A stretch of 64,000 nt of DNA from Flavihumibacter sp. UBA7668 (GCF_002483205.1 NZ_DLHM01000003.1:476420-540419), one strand, 5' to 3'; counted from the first letter of the stretch, positions 18,271 to 27,743 are shown. The notes: a model not told the origin generated them from the sequence alone. Numbers and translations are program-made.

Positions 18271-19674
18271 TTATTCACTCGTTTGCAGGTCTTGGATCTT
18301 GTTTTCTTTGTTGAACTGAATCATTAACCCTAAAATTTCTTTACTAAATATCAGCCTGTAACGATACTCCCTGGTTCCATTACCCAATTCCTTTCTGGAA
18401 ACTAACTCTGATCTTAAAAACTCCCCTTTAGATTTGAAATATTCCGATCCTCTTGCCTGCATTGTGCTATCCATGAGCTCCGCCGCCAATTCAGCTGTGA
18501 ACTGATCCGTTTGCATTTTTGTTTCAATCACACTCTTGATAAACTCATTTACCTTTTTAGAGATGCCGGGCTCTGTATCCGTTACTATTTTTAAACTGGC
18601 AAGGCTTAACTCCGGCTGATATATACGTAAGATTCTGGTTGAAATTTTATAGGTACTTGCCCGTTTTAGATTTGCAAATACCACCACCGCCATTTTCTTT
18701 TCAGGATAACGTTTGATGGTACATTCAAATCCCTGCCAGCTGCCATTGTGTTCTACTATCCTGTTGCCATTTACTGAATCAATTGACCAGCCAAATCCAT
18801 AATTTTCGATTGTTCCGTCATTGAGTTTGGTAGGTGCCCACATCAGATCGTAATATTCCTTCTTCAGCAGTTTCCCCGCATTTAAACCTGCTTCCCATTT
18901 AGCCATATCCAATGCAGTTACATACATTGATCCATCTGCAGTGGTATTGAGTGAAGGAGACACCCACTCCTGATTTTTAACGCTGTCATTCAACAACCGA
19001 TACCCTGCTGCCCTGTTTAGTACAATATCCTCTTCAGTGATAATTCGGGCTGTAGTCATGCCCAATGGTAAAAAAACTCGTTCCTTTAAATATTCGCCAT
19101 AAAATTTACCAGCAGCTTTACTGATAATTAATCCCAGGGTAGCATACCCCATATTACTGTATCGTTGTTTTTCGCCGGCTTTAAAGAGCAATGGCCTTTT
19201 TCTATACACCTGATACAAACTATCCTCCGTATAATTGGCCCGATAATCAATTGTATTGGTATAATCACCAAAACCGCTGGTATGATTAAGCAGATTGCGA
19301 ACGGTAATTGAATCCCATCCGGAAGGTGCATCCGGAAAATATGTAGTGAGTTTATCATCAAGACTTATTTTACCTTCCTGAACAAGCAGCAGCACAGCAA
19401 ATGCAGTGAACTGTTTGCCTACCGAACCCGCCTGAAAAATGGTTTCGGCTTTGACAGGTACTTTATGTTCGAGATTAGAATAGCCATAACCATTTACATA
19501 ATCAATTTTTCCATCACGTACTACTACAAGTGAAAGACCCGGTATACGCTGATTTTTCATTTCTATACTTACCAATGAATCAACCTGCTTCTTTAGATTG
19601 GATGAAATGTTGGTTTGAGCAAAACCGTAGATGCATTGCATACTGAAAATAAATACAACTAGTTTACTTTTCAT
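18271..19674 (-). CDS. Secreted serine hydrolase, beta-lactamase family
   Basis: This protein is 467 residues from the start MKSKLVVFIFSMQCIYGFAQ (signal peptide). The catalytic motif is SVGK (Ser84, Lys87), the second is YSN in RYSNMGYATLG, and the third is HNG in VEHNGSWQGFECT. The domain is followed by about 110 residues containing a second small domain (TGTREYRYRLIF), as in many Bacteroidota D-Ala-D-Ala carboxypeptidase-like esterases. It is periplasmic or secreted. An ATG three codons upstream (19683) is also possible. It is the third enzyme of this fold in the first 20 kb. Confidence 0.86.
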   Translation of the reverse strand: MKSKLVVFIFSMQCIYGFAQTNISSNLKKQVDSLVSIEMKNQRIPGLSLVVVRDGKIDYVNGYGYSNLEHKVPVKAETIFQAGSVGKQFTAFAVLLLVQEGKISLDDKLTTYFPDAPSGWDSITVRNLLNHTSGFGDYTNTIDYRANYTEDSLYQVYRKRPLLFKAGEKQRYSNMGYATLGLIISKAAGKFYGEYLKERVFLPLGMTTARIITEEDIVLNRAAGYRLLNDSVKNQEWVSPSLNTTADGSMYVTALDMAKWEAGLNAGKLLKKEYYDLMWAPTKLNDGTIENYGFGWSIDSVNGNRIVEHNGSWQGFECTIKRYPEKKMAVVVFANLKRASTYKISTRILRIYQPELSLASLKIVTDTEPGISKKVNEFIKSVIETKMQTDQFTAELAAELMDSTMQARGSEYFKSKGEFLRSELVSRKELGNGTREYRYRLIFSKEILGLMIQFNKENKIQDLQTSE

Positions 19675-19743
19675 ACGTTCCATACAGTGTTGTTTAAAAT
19701 ACTACATCCAATGACCATTTTTTCTTTAACTGGCAAATGTCCT

Positions 19744-20142
19744 TCAATTCTTCAATGTTACCGGAGTACCAACCCGCAGTGTATTATGCACTTCGGCAAT
19801 CTGGTCAACATAGAAAATTAAATCTTTAATTTCTTCCTCTGTTGCATCGCAGTCCACCTTCGTTTCATATTGAATATTAAATCCAGGCGTACCTTCATCT
19901 CCAAATTCCCCAGAAACAAAGACCTCTACTGACTTAATCTGCATTTTTCTCTTTGAAGCTTCACGGTAGATATCATTACAAAAACAGGTTGCAAGGGCCA
20001 GAAATAACAACTCGCCTCCGTTAATTGAAGAACCGTTCCCTTCTGATTTGGGAGGAATTAAGAGGGATTTCGTTTTATTGGTGGTATTAACCTTAACCTC
20101 GTTGTGGCTACCAGAATTCGAAATTGAGGCAGATATTTGCAT
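19744..20142 (-). CDS. OsmC-family protein
   Basis: This 132-residue cytosolic protein has the OsmC/Ohr layout: a beta-rich N-terminal half, the helix GGELLFLALATCFCNDIYRE, and a C-terminal IAEVHNTLRVGTPV. The helix keeps the first peroxidatic-type Cys. The usual second Cys before SNTLR (VCPVSNTLR in many relatives) is replaced by Val-His, so a classical two-Cys peroxide reductase mechanism is doubtful. Related YhfA-type OsmC proteins have no known substrate. The gene stands alone between the serine hydrolase and the VCBS protein. Confidence 0.82.
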   Translation of the reverse strand: MQISASISNSGSHNEVKVNTTNKTKSLLIPPKSEGNGSSINGGELLFLALATCFCNDIYREASKRKMQIKSVEVFVSGEFGDEGTPGFNIQYETKVDCDATEEEIKDLIFYVDQIAEVHNTLRVGTPVTLKN

Positions 20143-20202
20143 GGATATATTATTTGAAGAGTGTTTGCGACTACCGGCAACAGATCTGTCCGTCCTGTTA
20201 TG

Positions 20203-23200
20203 TTACCTTACAAACTGCAAGAGGTCGATCGGTGAATACGATTTGCTTTGAAGGTCCCTGACCTTTTCCTGCAGGCTTACCTGTGCTTTTTCATTCAGTG
20301 AGGCCGACCTCGCCCAGCCAGCGATCTGCGCCACATCATTCGTGAAAATTATTTTTTGGTTGTAATATCGGAATACCTGCTTTTTTGCCGAGCGATTGCC
20401 CAGCACATCCACCGTTTCGGCCTCTGCGCTGAGCTCATATAAATTATCATCGCTGGGGAAATTATATTCCAACAGGTCATTTTTCCATTTGTCGTTGTTC
20501 AGTCTTATCCTGCTTTGCGGTACTGTTTCGGTTGCCCCTGTAACAAGATTCTTCAAAACAAGCTTCCACTCCACTGAAAATATTTTATTGGTCCCGAATA
20601 ATGCTGTCTTCCTGCTTTCGTTGGTTCCGTAGGCTACACTGTTAAGTTCCCGGGTAAGCGCACTTTGTTCGGCAAGGACTGCTTCATCTTTTTCGAACAC
20701 AGCATATAAAGGATAAGCCTGCACTTTTATGGTTTTTATTTTCCGCACATTAGCAGGCGCAGCGCTAAGCAGCGGCCGGTATAGTTCTTTCGCCAGAGGC
20801 TGTAAAAAATCTTTCCACACGGCCCAACTGCCTTCTCGTGCAACCTGTTCACTCAGGAGCTTAGCCCGGATACCCACCGTAAGCGGTGGCTGTTCAAATG
20901 TAAAAGGTTCATCTATCTCTCCTAATTTCACCTGCACTTTACCGCCGGCTGCGGAAACCGGCACACTACTTACTCTGGCTATTTTTTTACCCGGACCATT
21001 TTCCTGCAGGCTGCTAATTGCCGAAAAGTTTAATGCATTTCCGGTACGGGCTTCTTTCACCGCACTGATATTGGGTGCATTCTGTGAGCGGTAACGCACC
21101 GGATTAATACCGGGATAATATACCAGGTCCATATCGTACTGCCACAAACTGCGGCCATCGGTCTGTACCCGCTTTAGCGAACCTTTTTGCCATTCGGGCA
21201 GTACATAAGGCTCCATTTTTACCTGGCTCACCATGGGCATCTCTAGTTCGGATACCGTTGGAAAGCGGGAAGCTTTTCCCAATGCCAGCGGAGTGACTAA
21301 CCCATTGGCCACGGTTTTTGCAAATACAACTTCTGCCTTGTTGTTATACGTGATATTTCTACCGGGCGTAATCCGCCGCCCTTCGTGATAGAATTTCCAC
21401 ACATTGGTACCGGGCTGTACATACACCACATCGGTGTACCGGCTCCTCGTATGATCGTCTATAAAAATAAAATGATTCAGGTCACTGTATTGTGCCTGGA
21501 GGTTGCAAAGAACCTGGCGGTCGCCGCGGCCATTCCAGTACACATAAAATCTGGATCCGCTTAATCGGAAAATATCGGTGATATTATCTCCGTTGAAATT
21601 TCCGAAACGGAAATTATCGTTGTATTCGGATGCCTTCGTTAGTTGAAAATCATTTTCCAGCAGCACCCAGTTTCCGGCAGCTGAATATTTTACATACATA
21701 TTATAATGAAACACCCGTGGAGATGTATTTTGATCGACACGCATTAATTTCATATAAAGAATATCGGTTCGGTTATCGCCATTAAAATCGCCCACCCTGA
21801 AGTCAGTGGTTTGATCGCCGGCATCGGTAAGGTTCTGCCACAGACCGGTTCCACTATAAGAAACCCGTACTTTTTTTTGCGGACTCACGCTCATGATATC
21901 AGTTCGCCGGTCGCCGTTGATATCGCCAAAACGGAGCGACTCCAGTGGAATGGAACTGTTGTTGATTTCTACCCAATCTCCTTTGGCATCGTACATCACC
22001 ATCCACCGCCCGTCTTTTCTTACAAATAAATCAGTAATGCCATTGCCATTAAAATCAATGAACCCGTCAACATAACCTTTCCCTGTTTTATCGGATGATA
22101 CGATATCTCCAAAAGCCACTTCGTTCTTGTATTGCTGGTTGTAGACCTGCCAGCTATTGTTACCTTCGGTAATATTGCCCTGCAGCAACGCCGGAGATTC
22201 GCCGGCAACAAATACTTTTTTATCAATCTGGATAGCCACAAATCCCTGGTTGTAGTCGCCCCCATTGCCGATAGCAGTTTTTAATTGGATAAAACCCTGC
22301 AACAGATTTTGGGAAGCATTAAAACAAACCTCTTCAAAACTGATGCCCACATACTGACCCAGCTCTGAAGATTCAACTACAGTCAACACATCTCTTCCGT
22401 CATAACGGATCGTATGCGTGGTGCCAACAGTAGCATCGGGATAAGAAGCGCTGCTGTAAAAACCCTGGCGGCCCATGAGGTTGATAATGCTGTAGGCAGT
22501 GGCCTGCCGGCCTGGGTGCACACTAAACGGAATTTTAATAAGCGATTCCTGCGCCCTGGATAAGGACCAGGGTTTGGGATCCCCAATGGCACCCTGTTCT
22601 GAGTAATCCGACATTTCATCGAAGCGGAAGGAGGCATCTGCCACCAGGAGCAATACCGTGGTGTTATCATTTTCTTTCCACCATACTTGTTCTGCCGGAT
22701 GAATTTCAGGACGATAGCCATGAAGTCGTTCTGCAACAAAAGGTCCATACACGCCCACCTGTTTATTCTGCAGGTAGGTTTTTTCGGTTATATTATTGAA
22801 CCATGGGTTGTTTCGGCCATAGACAGGAGGCGTGATCTCAGCTTCAATGGTATAGCGACCATCAGAGGTGCGCATCCATTCGTCAGTATCGGTATAAATG
22901 CGCTCCAGCCCCGTAGTAATGAGGCTTTCAAAATCCTGGCTGGGTGCAATATGAATATTCCAATCACTTTCTGTACCCCAATCGTGTACGCCAAAACTAT
23001 GGATGGTGCCTACCATAATTTGCTTGGGAACCCGCAGCGGGTGCCAGTTATTTTCTGTAAAGGCATCTACCACATTGCCGATTTCCCAGCCTCCGCCAAA
23101 TTTGTTGGTGCCTTTTAACCAGTAGGTAGAAGGCACGCCCGGGTTTTCGCCCCAAATGCCCAGGTATTTGGTTTGTACATCGGTATGAAAACTAATTTGC

Positions 23201-23337
23201 CGGGGCGAGCACCTGGCACAATTCGAAAAATCAACCGATTGTGCCATAATTAATGGCGTCAGGTGGAAATGCAGTAACAGCAAGAACAAAAGGAGCGATT
23301 TGACCAAAAGCGAAGGACCGATACCAGACTTTTTCAT
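20203..23337 (-). CDS. Large secreted VCBS/FG-GAP repeat protein
   Basis: A 1044-residue protein with a signal peptide starting MKKSGIGPSLLVKSLLLFLL and ending near LIMAQ. The N-terminal 350 residues are rich in aromatic residues and unassigned. From about 390 to 600 there are repeated Ca-binding loops of the form DFNGNGITDLF, DINGDRRTDIM, DFNGDNRTDIL and NFNGDNITDIF, the VCBS/FG-GAP beta-propeller signature. The C-terminal 400 residues look beta-rich and may be Ig-like. Such proteins act at the cell surface in adhesion or polymer binding. Thirty extra in-frame codons upstream (to 23427) lack a signal and were rejected. Confidence 0.75.
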   Translation of the reverse strand: MKKSGIGPSLLVKSLLLFLLLLHFHLTPLIMAQSVDFSNCARCSPRQISFHTDVQTKYLGIWGENPGVPSTYWLKGTNKFGGGWEIGNVVDAFTENNWHPLRVPKQIMVGTIHSFGVHDWGTESDWNIHIAPSQDFESLITTGLERIYTDTDEWMRTSDGRYTIEAEITPPVYGRNNPWFNNITEKTYLQNKQVGVYGPFVAERLHGYRPEIHPAEQVWWKENDNTTVLLLVADASFRFDEMSDYSEQGAIGDPKPWSLSRAQESLIKIPFSVHPGRQATAYSIINLMGRQGFYSSASYPDATVGTTHTIRYDGRDVLTVVESSELGQYVGISFEEVCFNASQNLLQGFIQLKTAIGNGGDYNQGFVAIQIDKKVFVAGESPALLQGNITEGNNSWQVYNQQYKNEVAFGDIVSSDKTGKGYVDGFIDFNGNGITDLFVRKDGRWMVMYDAKGDWVEINNSSIPLESLRFGDINGDRRTDIMSVSPQKKVRVSYSGTGLWQNLTDAGDQTTDFRVGDFNGDNRTDILYMKLMRVDQNTSPRVFHYNMYVKYSAAGNWVLLENDFQLTKASEYNDNFRFGNFNGDNITDIFRLSGSRFYVYWNGRGDRQVLCNLQAQYSDLNHFIFIDDHTRSRYTDVVYVQPGTNVWKFYHEGRRITPGRNITYNNKAEVVFAKTVANGLVTPLALGKASRFPTVSELEMPMVSQVKMEPYVLPEWQKGSLKRVQTDGRSLWQYDMDLVYYPGINPVRYRSQNAPNISAVKEARTGNALNFSAISSLQENGPGKKIARVSSVPVSAAGGKVQVKLGEIDEPFTFEQPPLTVGIRAKLLSEQVAREGSWAVWKDFLQPLAKELYRPLLSAAPANVRKIKTIKVQAYPLYAVFEKDEAVLAEQSALTRELNSVAYGTNESRKTALFGTNKIFSVEWKLVLKNLVTGATETVPQSRIRLNNDKWKNDLLEYNFPSDDNLYELSAEAETVDVLGNRSAKKQVFRYYNQKIIFTNDVAQIAGWARSASLNEKAQVSLQEKVRDLQSKSYSPIDLLQFVR

Positions 23338-23660
23338 AAACAGATAGATTGTAGTTTGAAAAAATGTATCAGGGTAACAGGTGTTGATGCTACTATTAGA
23401 TTCAGGGCCATTACCGAGCCTGCTCAATTTTTGGACACTGCCTTAAGGATAGATTAACAATTTCCATTATAAGGGCAGCGGATGTACACGTAAAGGGATT
23501 TTGGACATTAATTGCAAGACTATTTGCCAGTCAAGCCAGATTTTCTTTCTGAAGATATTTAAGTTTTTTCAATTCGGGCAAAAACAATTTCCAGCGGGCT
23601 TACGGACAGGTGTTGCTGTTGGTAATACCAATGTTAACTGAGGTGCATCTTTGGATATCG
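23338..23660. other. Intergenic stretch at the left edge of the cassette-like array
   Basis: No gene is visible. The right part (about 23590-23618) reads CTTACGGACAGGTGTTGCTG, which resembles the right half of the attC-like site at 26.2 kb (CTTTACGGAAATACACCTG then TTGG). It could be the last, decayed half-site of the array, with GTTGCTG at 23612-23618 as its core. The rest shows no clear hairpin or promoter. Confidence 0.25.
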
Positions 23661-25355
23661 TCACTCAATGTTAAAGTTTGCAATAATGTAAATGAATGAA
23701 GAAACATTCATTCCGTCTTTTGTTGCAGGCTTAAATTTCATTTTATCAGCAACTTCCGTAAATTCTTGCCCTCCCGTCATATACGCAGATCTAAATTTTA
23801 TATCAGTAACATTTCCATTTTCATTAACTGAAAGCCAAAGACATGTTGATCCTTCTACGTCTTGATATTCCGGTTCAAATAATGATTCAGGTATTTTAAT
23901 AAGTCTCTTTATTTCATCTTCATTAGTGCAAATAGGATAAGTGTCTGCAGTTGGCAGGTTTTCGTCTTTCAACCATTCATCTTTCATTAAATATTGAAAC
24001 GATACTTTACCAATAGGATTATCTGATTTAGGAAATAATTTTGTAGATATGGTATTACCGTCTTTATAAATTTTCTCTTCCTTTATTTTCCCATTTTTAT
24101 AATAACTTCTTGTAAATCCATTCTCCACTCCATTTTCCATTTCTTGGTAAAGACTTAACACACCATTGGTAAATGTTTTTTGTTGTCCGTGCCTTTTATA
24201 GTTTTTGTACTCTTGTTCATTATGGTCTAAATGTCCTTCCCAACCACTATAATCATAAATATATAAACCTGTACCATCTTTTAAAGTTTGTTCTCCTTTC
24301 TCATTCCAGCAGTTTTGAATAAAGAAATTGCCATTTATAAACTCGGCTTCTAATTTTTTGCTTCCGTCCTTGTAAAATTCAAGCCATTTCCCCTCTCTTT
24401 CGTGAGCTGAAACATAAATCCCAGTTTCCGCAAGCTGTCCATTGTCATACCATTCTTTATACTCACCAATTCTTTCGTCTTTGTCCAAAACTTTATGTTC
24501 TAACTTTTTTGGTTTCCCATTTTCGTAATACCAAAAATGTTCAACCAGTTGTAAAGTTGAGTCTTTCCGAATAGAATATTTCTTATTCCCATTTTCGTAG
24601 TATTCAACTCGTTCCCCTGTTTGCTCACCCTTTGAATATTGAATTTGCTCTTTTATTTTCCCATTTTCATAAAAGCTCTTGAACTCTCCACTTACAATAC
24701 CATTTTCCAAATAAAAAATATCTTTGATCACATTTTCAGAGTAAAAAGTCTTGCACTCACCTGAAAACTTCATATCAAACTCTTTTCCATCTTCGTCTAT
24801 ACAAATTTCTTTTGGATTTTTTCTGATGTACTTTTCTATTTTAGCCATAGTCTTGTCGTTGAGAATATAATACGCATCGTCTAAGGCAGACATTTCTTCA
24901 AGTCGTTCATATAAATCACTGCAGAACAAATCCTTCTCTCTGGCTTTGTCCATTAGCTTTTTGTTACTTTGATAAATGTTCTCGGCCCTCTGAATTAAAT
25001 GCGCCATTTTTTTGTCGCCAATGGATTCAAGGCTTTTAATGATTGTTGGCACATAACAACCATAACCATTGTAATAGAATTGAACAAACCCGCCGTTTGT
25101 CACTTGTCCGTCAATATACCACCAATAATAAAGAGCTTTTTGTCCGTATGATAGGGACTTGCATTTTTCAATTTCGTAGTCTCTGTCTTTAACAAACTTT
25201 GAAATTGGTTCAAGTACAAACCAACCAAAGTCAAAGCCTTTTAGTTTGAAAAAGTCACCTTTATTTAGTTTAGGTCTGAAATGTGCCTGTTTATCAAACT
25301 CCCAGTATGGATCTTGTTTGGGTTTGTCCTGCCCGAATAAATTAAATATCCCCAT
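23661..25355 (-). CDS. DMP19-like / MORN-repeat / TonB C-terminal-like fusion protein
   Basis: A 564-residue protein with three parts. Residues about 40-190 match DMP19/DUF4375 proteins (QKALYYWWYIDGQVTNGGFV, then QFYYNG). Residues 190-450 hold at least eight MORN-variant repeats of the YwqK type, such as GEFKSFYENGKIKEQ and GEYKEWYDNGQLAETG. The last 90 residues (LWLSVNENGNVTDIKF, ending VADKMKFKPATKDG) resemble the TonB C-terminal fold. No signal peptide is seen. Such mixtures are known from polymorphic-toxin immunity and YwqK-like proteins, so an immunity-type role is possible but unproven. It is the leftmost gene of the array and is followed upstream by an attC-like site at 25411. Confidence 0.72.
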   Translation of the reverse strand: MGIFNLFGQDKPKQDPYWEFDKQAHFRPKLNKGDFFKLKGFDFGWFVLEPISKFVKDRDYEIEKCKSLSYGQKALYYWWYIDGQVTNGGFVQFYYNGYGCYVPTIIKSLESIGDKKMAHLIQRAENIYQSNKKLMDKAREKDLFCSDLYERLEEMSALDDAYYILNDKTMAKIEKYIRKNPKEICIDEDGKEFDMKFSGECKTFYSENVIKDIFYLENGIVSGEFKSFYENGKIKEQIQYSKGEQTGERVEYYENGNKKYSIRKDSTLQLVEHFWYYENGKPKKLEHKVLDKDERIGEYKEWYDNGQLAETGIYVSAHEREGKWLEFYKDGSKKLEAEFINGNFFIQNCWNEKGEQTLKDGTGLYIYDYSGWEGHLDHNEQEYKNYKRHGQQKTFTNGVLSLYQEMENGVENGFTRSYYKNGKIKEEKIYKDGNTISTKLFPKSDNPIGKVSFQYLMKDEWLKDENLPTADTYPICTNEDEIKRLIKIPESLFEPEYQDVEGSTCLWLSVNENGNVTDIKFRSAYMTGGQEFTEVADKMKFKPATKDGMNVSSFIYIIANFNIE

Positions 25356-25410
25356 TGTAAATATTGTGATTAGTAGTTGTCGTATTAGTTATGTCGTCAT
25401 TGCATTTCAG

Positions 25411-25502
25411 CTTTAGGTCGGCAGTTTTGCGCATTGCTGGTAATGAAGCACTATTACCAGTACCGATGTCCCGCCAGCATTGCGCAAAACTGCTCGTTAG
25501 AG
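25411..25502. repeat. attC-like site 1
   Basis: Two arms pair almost perfectly: GCAGTTTTGCGCATTGCTGG (25421-25440) and CCAGCATTGCGCAAAACTGC (25474-25493), 19 of 20 positions complementary. Inside them CTGGTAAT and ATTACCAG form a second stem around an 8-nt loop. The right end reads GTTAGAG (25496-25502), close to the core GTTRRRY. The left core is degenerate. It lies between two minus-strand genes and starts 56 bp upstream of the DMP19-like start codon. Confidence 0.6.
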
Positions 25503-25518
25503 GTAGTTTATTGACATT

Positions 25519-25974
25519 CTAATTTTTCATCCCCACCAGCATAGTTTGGTCTCTTAATTTGTAAAGTTTATAAACTGAAACAATCTGCCCCGCTAAAAAC
25601 AAAATAAATAGAACTGCTAATACAGGTCTTAAGAAACCAGGGGCATTGTCTGTCACTTTAAAAAATCCAAAAACCGAAATTATTTGAAAAAGTGTCATAC
25701 CAAATAGAAATGTCCCAAAGAATAACTTATAGTCTTTGAGTCTATAGGATTTAATGGTAAGCAATAAAAGCAAAAGGGTTGGTATTGCGTATATCAATGA
25801 GAGAAGTCGTGCATTGATTAATTCGCTATTAGAATGTGCATCGTCATCAGCCCAACCTTCTGTAATTGCGTTGTCGGAGACTTTTGCTGGTGTCCCCAAA
25901 AACAGATCGCCAAACCAAAAAATTAATATTAGTAAAAGTGTAAAAATAAATAGTAGTTGTAATTTTTTTGTCAC
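25519..25974 (-). CDS. Hypothetical four-helix membrane protein
   Basis: This protein of 151 residues has hydrophobic segments at about 5-25, 55-72, 82-103 and 118-138. Between helices 1 and 2 is a polar loop (KVSDNAITEGWADDDAHSNS). The C-terminus is short and basic (SVYKLYKLRDQTMLVGMKN). I recognise no family. It is a single-gene unit of the array: the stop lies 16 bp right of site 1, and the start codon is 37 bp left of the core of site 2. Confidence 0.6.
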   Translation of the reverse strand: MTKKLQLLFIFTLLLILIFWFGDLFLGTPAKVSDNAITEGWADDDAHSNSELINARLLSLIYAIPTLLLLLLTIKSYRLKDYKLFFGTFLFGMTLFQIISVFGFFKVTDNAPGFLRPVLAVLFILFLAGQIVSVYKLYKLRDQTMLVGMKN

Positions 25975-26010
25975 GTAGTCATAGTTTTGTCTGTTGTTGC
26001 TTTAAATTAC

Positions 26011-26209
26011 CGCCAACGTTCAGGTATTTACGTCAGGGCGGGCCATAGCTGATGTCCCGTTAGGCCAGCCGGCTGACTATTTATTATTAGTTCAATGTTT
26101 TATTCCAACGCTAAATAGAAACCGTGACAAGCCAGGCCCAGTGTTGATTAATATTCTACAGCTGAATTACACTGGCCCCCTCCGCTTTACGGAAATACAC
26201 CTGTTGGCT
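26011..26209. repeat. attC-like site 2
   Basis: The left end CGCCAAC (26011-26017) and right end GTTGGCT (26203-26209) enclose imperfect complementary arms: left GCCAACGTTCAGGTATTTAC, right inverse GCCAACAGGTGTATTTCCG. The centre includes GATGTCCCGTTAGGCC, which contains a perfect GTTAGGC. Total length is about 199 bp. It separates the four-helix membrane gene from the antitoxin genes. Confidence 0.6.
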
Positions 26210-26223
26210 GAAGTGCAATTCAG

Positions 26224-26581
26224 TTAGCAACTCTGAATTAATACGTCAGTCGGAATACCAAGTACTTGATGCAACTGCCGGATCATCTCCAACGTAAGCT
26301 TACGCTTCCTATTCAGTATTTCACTTGCCCAACTTTTTTAGCCCTACCATACTGGCCAGGTCACTCTGACTATATCCCAACTGATCCATACGAAACTTAA
26401 CAGCTTCAATCGGATCAGGATATTCAATTGGATAGTGCTCCTGCTCATACTTGTCAATCAGAATGCCTAACACCTCCAGTTCGTCGCCCTCCGGAGTTCC
26501 TGGCTGCGCATCAAAGATCACCTCCAGCCTGTATATAGCTACCTGGTAGTCTTTCTTAGTCTTTATAGGTTTGAGGGTCAT
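26224..26581 (-). pseudogene. HigA-like HTH antitoxin with a +1 frameshift
   Basis: The first 84 codons encode the HigA N-terminus (AIYRLEVIFDAQPGTPEGDE, LIDKYEQEHYPIEYPDPIEA) and the first part of the HTH (KFRMDQLGYSQSDLASMVGL), then stop. In the next frame the rest of the HTH continues exactly as expected: ASEILNRKRKLTLEMIRQLH followed by QVLGIPTDVLIQSC and a stop at 26224-26226. The break coincides with a run of A (CTAAAAAAG); removing one A restores GLKSWASEIL. No HigB toxin is adjacent. It may be inactive, slippage-rescued, or a sequencing error. Confidence 0.75.
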
Positions 26582-26620
26582 GTATACTCCTTTATTTAAA
26601 TCGTTGCTGCATCAGTTTTG

Positions 26621-26866
26621 TCATATTATTACAGTTGATTTCAATTTTCCCATATGTTTTTTTGGATCAAACGTATTGTCAATTCCGCTGGAGATACCCT
26701 GTTTTATTTCGTCACGTAGCATAAGTACACATTGCTCATCTTCTTCCAGCAAACGAAGCCCTGTTCTGATTACCTCGCTTGCATTCTTATACCGTCCCTC
26801 TGAAATTTTGGATTCTACAAAGTCCTCAAAATAGTCACCGAGGGATACAGATGTATTACGTCCCAT
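26621..26866 (-). CDS. ParD-family ribbon-helix-helix antitoxin, no adjacent toxin
   Basis: The 81-residue protein starts MGRNTSVSLGDYFEDFVESK and carries the RHH core SVSLGDYFEDFVESKISEGR, then NASEVIRTGLRLLEEDE, typical of ParD antitoxins. It ends FDPKKHMGKLKSTVII, where a ParE toxin gene would normally start or overlap. No ParE is present: only 39 bp separate it from the HigA-like gene. It is therefore an orphan antitoxin within the array, perhaps kept as an anti-addiction function. It binds DNA as a dimer and might regulate itself. Confidence 0.8.
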   Translation of the reverse strand: MGRNTSVSLGDYFEDFVESKISEGRYKNASEVIRTGLRLLEEDEQCVLMLRDEIKQGISSGIDNTFDPKKHMGKLKSTVII

Positions 26867-26945
26867 TTTAGTAGTTTTTGTAAAGTTACCAAAACTGGTA
26901 CTTCTGCAAAATTGCTTTGAACCTTTTGATGCTCAATTGAATAAC

Positions 26946-26990
26946 GCCTAACGACTGCCCTGTTGCCTGCAGTATTGCTTAAAATGTTAT
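26946..26990. repeat. attC-like half-site 3
   Basis: GCCTAAC (26946-26952) is a perfect RYYYAAC core followed by GACTGCCCTGTTGCC. A possible right core GTTATTC overlaps the stop of the next gene. No long complementary arm is seen, so the site looks incomplete. It occupies the expected place between two units. Confidence 0.35.
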
Positions 26991-27461
26991 TCTGTCAAAC
27001 GTTATCCCGCCTCTGCCTATATTGTCTATCTTTTGGGTAGCAAGTAGTCTTGGTCTCTGTCTGACAAATTGTTTATATCCTATAGATTTAAAAGAAATAG
27101 AGCCTTCATGGGTTTCAATTGTCCAATCAAATTCGATGTCACGATTAATATGTTCTGTATTGTTTGGTTTTTGGGGATTTCCCTTTGTGATAAAGTCAAT
27201 TGTCAAACCTGGTGTTGCTGGGCCAATATCTAATATCAAATCATAGACGTTTTCAAAAATTAATGTACTTGGCGAAATCCAAAAAACATATTTATTGCCT
27301 TTTATAATCCACTCGAAGATATAGTCAATGTCTAATAACAACTCAAAGTTGTCTCCGAAAGTTATGGCATGAATTGGATTGTCATGCCATTGCATATTGT
27401 CGAAGTCAATCTCTGTGAAAATGCGTTTGTCTAGCTTATATTGATTTGGTGATTGCATCAT
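26979..27461 (-). CDS. Hypothetical cytosolic protein in a cassette-like unit
   Basis: A 160-residue protein from the start MMQSPNQYKLDKRIF. Segments such as FTEIDFDNMQWHDNPIHAIT and LLLDIDYIFEWII suggest an alpha/beta fold rich in acidic and aromatic residues. There is no signal or membrane segment. I do not recognise a characterised family; proteins of this look are scattered as single genes in Bacteroidota. A TTG five codons upstream lies inside the attC-like core and is an unlikely start. The ATG at 27461 is 10 bp from the core GTGCAAC of site 4. Confidence 0.6.
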   Translation of the reverse strand: MMQSPNQYKLDKRIFTEIDFDNMQWHDNPIHAITFGDNFELLLDIDYIFEWIIKGNKYVFWISPSTLIFENVYDLILDIGPATPGLTIDFITKGNPQKPNNTEHINRDIEFDWTIETHEGSISFKSIGYKQFVRQRPRLLATQKIDNIGRGGITFDRITF

Positions 27462-27470
27462 AAATATTGC

Positions 27471-27668
27471 GTGCAACGTTGAAGTATTTGTGTTGCCATG
27501 GCAATTACTAACGTCCAGCCCTGCTCTGCCGATTATTTACTTGCAAAAGTCCATATTTATATTCAAAAGCCTAATGGAAAATATCACAAGTCCGAGCCGC
27601 TGCTCATCAATGATCTATTGCTGAAGTTCCACTGTCCCGCCCTGGTAACACAAATATTTTTGTTGCAC
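27471..27668. repeat. attC-like site 4
   Basis: The terminal boxes GTGCAAC (27471-27477) and GTTGCAC (27662-27668) are exactly complementary. Next to them, TATTTGTGTTGCCA on the left matches the inverse TATTTGTGTTACCA from the right arm. An extra GTTGAAG on the left against AAAA on the right gives the asymmetric bulge expected of attC-type hairpins. The central part holds AACGTCCAGCCCTGC and CACTGTCCCGCCCTGG, also seen near other sites. Confidence 0.65.
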
Positions 27669-27743
27669 TAAACCTTCAGTAGCCTTTCGTGCTCAAATTC
27701 GGGGAACGGTTTGTAGCTTTTGATTTCACCAAAAATCAAAATT

